From the NCBI GenBank assembly GCA_937864225.1, contig CALMJK010000005.1, positions 248,001-312,000 on the forward strand: a DNA stretch of 64,000 nt, written 5' to 3'. The notes beneath the pieces were generated by a model. The model was given only the letters and a program-made list of their open reading frames with translations, ran no database searches and was not told the DNA's origin. Numbering within the stretch: the first letter of the stretch is position 1; each line of letters begins with the position of its first letter. Positions 59,730-64,000 of this stretch are shown here, in pieces. A program made the position numbers and the translations under genes. The DNA comes from an uncultured bacterium (GTDB lineage Bacteria; Krumholzibacteriota; Krumholzibacteriia; LZORAL124-64-63).

Positions 59730-61403
59730 TCAGTACTGAAAGCCGCTTCCCCCGATGAACTCGCGCAGCAATGACGTGGGTGGAACCTGCCCCGCGTCCA
59801 GGGGCAGGATCAGCGACAGCAGGTCGCTCAGGCTGCGCGCCGGCCCGAAGTTGGGATCGTCGGGTTCCACGGCGGCGAGGCGAGGCTCGGCCCAGAGCTT
59901 CAGCACGCCCAGTTCGTAGGCGAGCCCGGCATTGAAGAAGATGTCGGCGTTCTGCTGGAAGGGGAACACCCAGCGCTGCTCTCCCTCCCGCACGCGCGGC
60001 CAGCGCGCGAGCGTCTGCGAGGCCTTGTAGCCGCGGTACTTCGCGTCGCGCACGATGCGGCGGAACAGCCGTGTCAGATGGGTCGAGATGTAGGAAAGGT
60101 CGTCGATGTTGTAGTGGCACAGGGCGGACACGTAGATTTGGAGCTTCTGGTGGCGCGGGACCGCTGGCGTGAGATCCGGGTTCAACCCGTGGATGCCCTC
60201 GACGAGGAGCGGCTGCCCGCGCGTCACGCGCAGCTCTTCCTCGCGCTGCGTGCTGGTGCCGGCCTGGAAGTCGTAACGGGGCAGACGAACCGCCTTGCCC
60301 GCCATCAGCGCGGCGAGATGCTCGTTGAAGAGATCGACCTGCAGCGCCGCCAGCGATTCGTAGTCGTACTCGCCGCTCTCGCCGCGCGGCGTGCGCTCGC
60401 GAGGCACGAAGTAGTCGTCGAGCGACAGCGCCAGCGGCGTGAAGCCGAGGACCCGCAGCTGCACGGCCAGCCGCTTGGCGAAGCTCGTCTTGCCGGAGCT
60501 GGAGGGGCCGGCGATCAGGATGAGGCGTCCGTCGTCCGGCAGCGCGGTCGTGCGGGCCGCGGCGGCGACGAGAGTCTGTTCGTGCCGCGCCTCCTCCACG
60601 TGGACGACCTCGGCCGAGCGACCCTCGGCGACGAAGCGGTTGAGCGAGCCCACGTCGGGGAAGCCCTGGATTTCGGCCCAACGCGAATAACCGCGCATCG
60701 ATTCCAGCAGCTTGGGCTGGGGCACGGGCGAGGGCGTGACGTCGGGTCGCCCCGCCTGGCTGGCCAGCAGCACGAAGCCGGGCGTCTCGGGCAGCAGGGA
60801 AAAGGCGCGCACGCATCCCGTGGACGGGAGTTGGAGACCGTAGAAGAGGAGCTCCGAACCCTCCATGTTATAGAGCGTGAACGACTCCTGCGGCGCGTAG
60901 CGCACCGCGCGCAGGCTGAATTCGCGTCGCGATCGCTCCAGCAGGCGCAGCAGCTCTCGCTGCGCGAAGACGCGGGGGCGCAGCGGCAAGTCGCGCGCGG
61001 CCAACTCGCGCATGCGGGCTTCGAGACGCGGCAGGTCCGCGACCACGGGATCGCCGTTGCTCCGCAATTCGCCGTACAGGCCGCCGCCGTAGCTGAAGTC
61101 GATGACGAGGCGCAGATCGGGATACAGCTGTTCGGCGGCGACCGCCAGCAGGGCGCAAACCGTGCGCTCGGTCGTGGAGTGGGCCTCGGGGTCGTCGAGG
61201 CGCACGAGGCGCACGTGCTCGTCTCCCCAGAGCGGCTCCCTCAGATGCGCGCGGCGGCCGTTGACAACGGCCAGCACGACCGGATTGGCGCCCCAGATGT
61301 CCTCGCCCCCGACCGAGCGCAAGAGATCGCGCAGCGGCCGGCCCGCGACGGTTTCGGCGGACGTCCCGTCGATCGTGACCCGGACTGTCTCTTCGCGTGT
61401 CAT
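59730..61403 (-). CDS. Nucleoside kinase (uridine kinase-like) with N-terminal TGS-like domain
   Basis: A 557-residue protein. An N-terminal ubiquitin/TGS-like domain (about residues 5-70: VRVTIDGTSAETVAGRPLRDLL) and a threonyl-tRNA-synthetase-editing-like middle are followed by a uridine-kinase-type P-loop domain: LILIAGPSSSGKTSFAKRLAVQL (about 293-315), SLDDYFVPRE, LPRYDFQAG and LVEGIHGLNP. This domain order is seen in long nucleoside kinases common in Bacteroidetes and clostridia. It probably phosphorylates uridine/cytidine or a related nucleoside. The ATG follows GGGAGA. Confidence 0.88.
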   Translation of the reverse strand: MTREETVRVTIDGTSAETVAGRPLRDLLRSVGGEDIWGANPVVLAVVNGRRAHLREPLWGDEHVRLVRLDDPEAHSTTERTVCALLAVAAEQLYPDLRLVIDFSYGGGLYGELRSNGDPVVADLPRLEARMRELAARDLPLRPRVFAQRELLRLLERSRREFSLRAVRYAPQESFTLYNMEGSELLFYGLQLPSTGCVRAFSLLPETPGFVLLASQAGRPDVTPSPVPQPKLLESMRGYSRWAEIQGFPDVGSLNRFVAEGRSAEVVHVEEARHEQTLVAAAARTTALPDDGRLILIAGPSSSGKTSFAKRLAVQLRVLGFTPLALSLDDYFVPRERTPRGESGEYDYESLAALQVDLFNEHLAALMAGKAVRLPRYDFQAGTSTQREEELRVTRGQPLLVEGIHGLNPDLTPAVPRHQKLQIYVSALCHYNIDDLSYISTHLTRLFRRIVRDAKYRGYKASQTLARWPRVREGEQRWVFPFQQNADIFFNAGLAYELGVLKLWAEPRLAAVEPDDPNFGPARSLSDLLSLILPLDAGQVPPTSLLREFIGGSGFQY

Positions 61404-61522
61404 AGGTTTCTCCCGGTCGCGGGGCAGGGGCGGTCCGGGCGGCAGGAGACGTTAGCACGAGAGCCGCGCCGGAGACAACCGGCGGGCGCCGTGTCCTCGT
61501 CGCCGTTGAGGTTCTTCCGCGC

Positions 61523-61864
61523 TCAATCGGAGGATTTCACGCGGCCGCCCGCGCCGGTCTTCTTCGGCGCGACGCCGGTCGCGTCGGGCGGGTCTCCCGC
61601 CTTGGCCTTGGTCGAGCCGTCCGTTTCGATCGCGCCGCGGGCGTCCTTGGCGGCGCCGTCGGGGGAGCCCTGCTTGGTCCCCGACCGGCGTGAATCCTTC
61701 ACGTACCAGCCGGAACCGCGAAAGACGATGCCGGCGCCGGCGCTCAGCACTCGTTGCACGCGACCGCGGCACTTGGGGCAGCGGGCGCGGGGGGGCGCCG
61801 ACATGGGCCGAAACTCCTCGAACGCGTGGCCGCATTTGGTGCATTCGTACTCGTACGTGGGCAT
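61523..61864 (-). CDS. FmdB-family zinc-ribbon protein
   Basis: A 113-residue protein with the FmdB-type zinc ribbon at its N terminus: MPTYEYECTKCGHAFEEF...CPKCRGRVQRV, with four Cys in two CxxC pairs, followed by a GIVFRGSGWYVKDS segment. The rest is low-complexity Lys/Ala/Asp/Gly. FmdB-like proteins are small regulators first seen near formamidase/formamide metabolism genes; the general role is unclear. The ATG follows AGGAGA. It is monocistronic. Confidence 0.9.
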   Translation of the reverse strand: MPTYEYECTKCGHAFEEFRPMSAPPRARCPKCRGRVQRVLSAGAGIVFRGSGWYVKDSRRSGTKQGSPDGAAKDARGAIETDGSTKAKAGDPPDATGVAPKKTGAGGRVKSSD

Positions 61865-62107
61865 GGTCCTTCTCCTGTGGGGCCCGGCGCCCGGCTAGCT
61901 TCCGGGCGCGGCGGACCGCCGCGGCCCGCCCTGGGCGAAGCGCGCCGAGCGGACAATATGGCTTCCGTCCCCATTCCTCGCCAGCTCCCGCCGCGGCGAG
62001 GGGATCCGGCCTCCTTGCCGGCGGCCGGCGCGACCATGGGTTGTAGGACGACGCGGGGGCGGTTAATGTAGGCAGGCGCAGACGGACTCCCAACAAGGAA
62101 GGATGCC

Positions 62108-63133
62108 ATGGCGGTTCGGATCGGAATCATGGGTTTCGGGCGGCTGGGGCGGAATATGTTCCGCATCGCCCACGATCAGCCCGATATCGAGTTCCGGGCG
62201 GTCAGCGACGTGGCGGACGCCGATTCGCTGGCCTACCTCCTGAAGTACAGCACCATCGAAGGCCCGTTCACGGCCGACGTGCGCCGAGAGGGCTCCTATC
62301 TCGTGGTGGGCGATCAGCGCGTGCGTGTGCTGCACGGCTCCCGTCCCGGCGACGTGCCCTGGGACGTTCTGGGCTGCGACATCGTCGTGGAGGCGACCGG
62401 GCGTTTCCGACGCCGGGCCGATCTGGAGATGCACCTGGAGGCGGGGGCGCGGAAGGTGATCCTCTCGACGCCGCCGCTGGATGAGATCGATCGGCTGGTC
62501 ATTCTGGGCGTGAACGAGGGCGAGCTGCGCGAGTCCGACCGGCTCGTCTCGGCCGGGAGCAGCTCCGTGCACGCCCTGGCGCTGCTGCTCAAGGTGCTGC
62601 ACGAAGGCGCGGGCATCAAGCGCGCGATCATGACGACGGTGCACGCCTACACGAGCGACCAGCAGCTGAGCGACACGGCCAAGCCTGGCCTGCGCTGGAG
62701 CCGGTCAGCGGCGCAGAACATCATTCCGAACACGTCATGGGCGCCGCGCGCGGTGCAGGATCTGCTGCCCGATCTGCGCGGCAAGATCGCGGGCATGGCG
62801 CTGAACGTGCCGGTGCCTGCCGGGTCGGTGATCGATCTCAACGCGGAGCTGAAGAAGCCGCTCACGGTGCCCGAACTGAACGCGCTCGTGCGCGAGGCGG
62901 CGGAAGGGCCCTACAAGGGGCTGATCGCCTATACCGAGGAACCGATCGTTTCGAGCGACGTCGTCGGCAATCCCGCGTCGGGGGTGTTCGACGCCCAGGC
63001 CACGATGGCGCTCGGCAACGGCATGGTGAAATGCGTGATCTGGTACGACAACGGCTGGGGTTTCGCCTACCGCATGGTCGAGCTGGCTCGCATGATGGCC
63101 GGTCAGGCCGCGCCGAGGGAGGTGGCGCGATGA
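62108..63133 (+). CDS. GAPDH-like protein lacking the catalytic cysteine
   Basis: A 341-residue type I GAPDH homologue: GIMGFGRLGRNMFRIA (NAD site), TTVHAYTSDQQLSD, AAQNIIPNTSW and WYDNGWGFAYRMVEL are all present. The usual SNASCTTN block reads SAGSSSVH, so the active-site Cys is Ser. The phosphate-site TSTGAA-type sequence is NTSWAP. It should not act as a normal phosphorylating dehydrogenase. ATGA overlap couples it to an intact GAPDH gene, suggesting a regulatory, subunit or altered-reaction role. The ATG at 62108 follows AAGGAAGG. Confidence 0.88.
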   Translation: MAVRIGIMGFGRLGRNMFRIAHDQPDIEFRAVSDVADADSLAYLLKYSTIEGPFTADVRREGSYLVVGDQRVRVLHGSRPGDVPWDVLGCDIVVEATGRFRRRADLEMHLEAGARKVILSTPPLDEIDRLVILGVNEGELRESDRLVSAGSSSVHALALLLKVLHEGAGIKRAIMTTVHAYTSDQQLSDTAKPGLRWSRSAAQNIIPNTSWAPRAVQDLLPDLRGKIAGMALNVPVPAGSVIDLNAELKKPLTVPELNALVREAAEGPYKGLIAYTEEPIVSSDVVGNPASGVFDAQATMALGNGMVKCVIWYDNGWGFAYRMVELARMMAGQAAPREVAR

Positions 63134-64000
63134 GAGTCGCGATCAACGGCTTCGGGCGGATCGGGCGCGCCGTGTTCCGCCTGCTGAACAGCCGGCCTGG
63201 GTGCGAGATCGTGGCTGTCAACGACATCGCCGAGCCCGCGGCGCTGGCGTACCTGCTGCGTCACGACACGGTCATGGGACCGTTCCAGGGCGTGGCCGAG
63301 GTCGAGGGCGACGTGCTCAAGACGAAGCACCAGAAGGTGAAGATGCTCGCCGTGCCCGACCCGGCGCAGCTGCCGTGGAAGGCGCTGGGGGCGGACTACG
63401 TGATCGAATCGACGGGCCGTTTCCGCAAGCGCGACCAGATCGCCGCCCACCTCACGGCGGGCGCGAAAAAGGTGCTGCTCACGGTGCCCGCCAAGGACGA
63501 GATCGACGCCACCATCGTGATGGGGGTCAACGACGAGGACCTGAAACCAGAGCACCGGATCGTCTCCAACGCCTCCTGCACGACGAACTGCTTGGCGCCG
63601 ATCGCCTGGATCCTCGACCGGGAGTTCGGCATCGAGTACGGACTGATGACCACGGTGCACGCCTACACCAACGACCAGCGTCTGGCCGACGTGCCGCACT
63701 CCGACTGGCGCCGCAGCCGCGCGGCCGCGGAGAACATCATTCCGACCACGACCGGCGCCGCCCGGGCGGTGGGCAAGGTGATGCCGCACCTCAAGGGCAA
63801 GCTGGACGGAACCGCGATGCGCGTGCCCATTCCCGACGGTTCGATCGTGGACCTCGTCTCGGTGATGAAGCGACCGGTGACGACGCGGGAGGTCAACGAG
63901 GCCGTGAGGGCGGCGGCCAGCACGCCGCGACTGCGCGCCATCGTCCGCTACAGCGAGGACGCGCTTGTCTCGCGCGACATCGTCGGCGACCCGCACTCGT
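63130..64000 (+). CDS. gap: Glyceraldehyde-3-phosphate dehydrogenase, type I (partial)
   Basis: The window holds 290 residues of a canonical GAPDH, cut at the right edge. It has VAINGFGRIGRAVFRLL, SNASCTTNCLAP with the catalytic Cys (about residue 155), TTVHAYTNDQRLAD (His base), AAENIIPTTTGAARAVGKVMPHLKGKLDGTAMRVPIPDGS and DIVGDPHSS. It catalyses NAD-dependent oxidation and phosphorylation of glyceraldehyde 3-phosphate in glycolysis/gluconeogenesis. Its ATG overlaps the stop of the Cys-less paralogue (ATGA). Confidence 0.95.
   Translation, partial: MRVAINGFGRIGRAVFRLLNSRPGCEIVAVNDIAEPAALAYLLRHDTVMGPFQGVAEVEGDVLKTKHQKVKMLAVPDPAQLPWKALGADYVIESTGRFRKRDQIAAHLTAGAKKVLLTVPAKDEIDATIVMGVNDEDLKPEHRIVSNASCTTNCLAPIAWILDREFGIEYGLMTTVHAYTNDQRLADVPHSDWRRSRAAAENIIPTTTGAARAVGKVMPHLKGKLDGTAMRVPIPDGSIVDLVSVMKRPVTTREVNEAVRAAASTPRLRAIVRYSEDALVSRDIVGDPHS

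Noticed and set aside
1-64000. tRNA, rRNA, CRISPR arrays, insertion sequences and phage genes
   Set aside because: I looked for them and saw none: no regular repeat-spacer pattern, transposase or integrase motifs, or tRNA-like cloverleafs in the intergenic gaps.

Overview
The window is GC-rich (about two thirds or more G+C by eye), gene-dense bacterial chromosome from a Gram-negative organism. Evidence for an outer membrane is the heptosyltransferase, an OmpA-type protein, an MsbA-type lipid exporter, an LAB_N protein and several lipoproteins. The MsbA-like protein has a long insert between its first two membrane spans, as in Bacteroidetes/FCB-group exporters, and the 557-aa nucleoside kinase and DUF2461 protein also fit that broad group. 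A GC-rich FCB-type lineage known mostly from metagenomes is my best guess, held loosely. I saw no tRNA, rRNA, CRISPR array, insertion sequence or phage gene.

Layout. 1-1440: end of a sulfate/thiosulfate ABC transporter operon (CysW, CysA). 1506-6902: DUF2461 protein, a translationally coupled pair (alkaline-phosphatase-superfamily enzyme plus exported protein), thioredoxin, a sigma54 activator with palindromes in its leader, and a membrane-anchored hypothetical. 6899-14936 (minus): complete high-affinity potassium system in the order small peptide-kdpF-A-B-C-D-E, with paired direct repeats upstream. 15063-16621 (minus): SPFH/ribbon-helix-helix/membrane-protein module with a symmetric operator-like array over its promoter. 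16798-23777: Cys-rich exported protein, PepT, lipid/glycosyl transfer pair, OPT transporter, calcium-motif exported protein, MntP. 24482-29112: five-gene coupled cell-envelope operon. 29132-40159: phospholipase-D-like protein, nucleotide-sugar dehydrogenase, divergent transketolase-like enzyme, DnaQ-like exonuclease, lipoprotein, MsbA-like exporter and GT4 glycosyltransferase.

40231-50345 is a respiratory multiheme cytochrome region. It holds an 11-heme cytochrome c/b protein, an Hmc-like operon (Tat-exported 4x[4Fe-4S] protein, NrfD-type quinone protein, 13-heme cytochrome) and a 19-heme cytochrome c/b protein. ArsM and a CDP-alcohol phosphatidyltransferase lie between the cytochrome genes. 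Together these could move electrons between the quinone pool and periplasmic or extracellular partners.

50494-64000: a large membrane protein resembling GTPase-associated protein 1, a HAD hydrolase, a SelW-type selenoprotein hidden by an in-frame TGA, a zinc dehydrogenase, a ParA-like ATPase, ElbB, a two-ACT-domain regulator, a solute-binding protein, a nucleoside kinase, an FmdB-type zinc ribbon, and tandem GAPDH genes of which the first lacks the catalytic cysteine.
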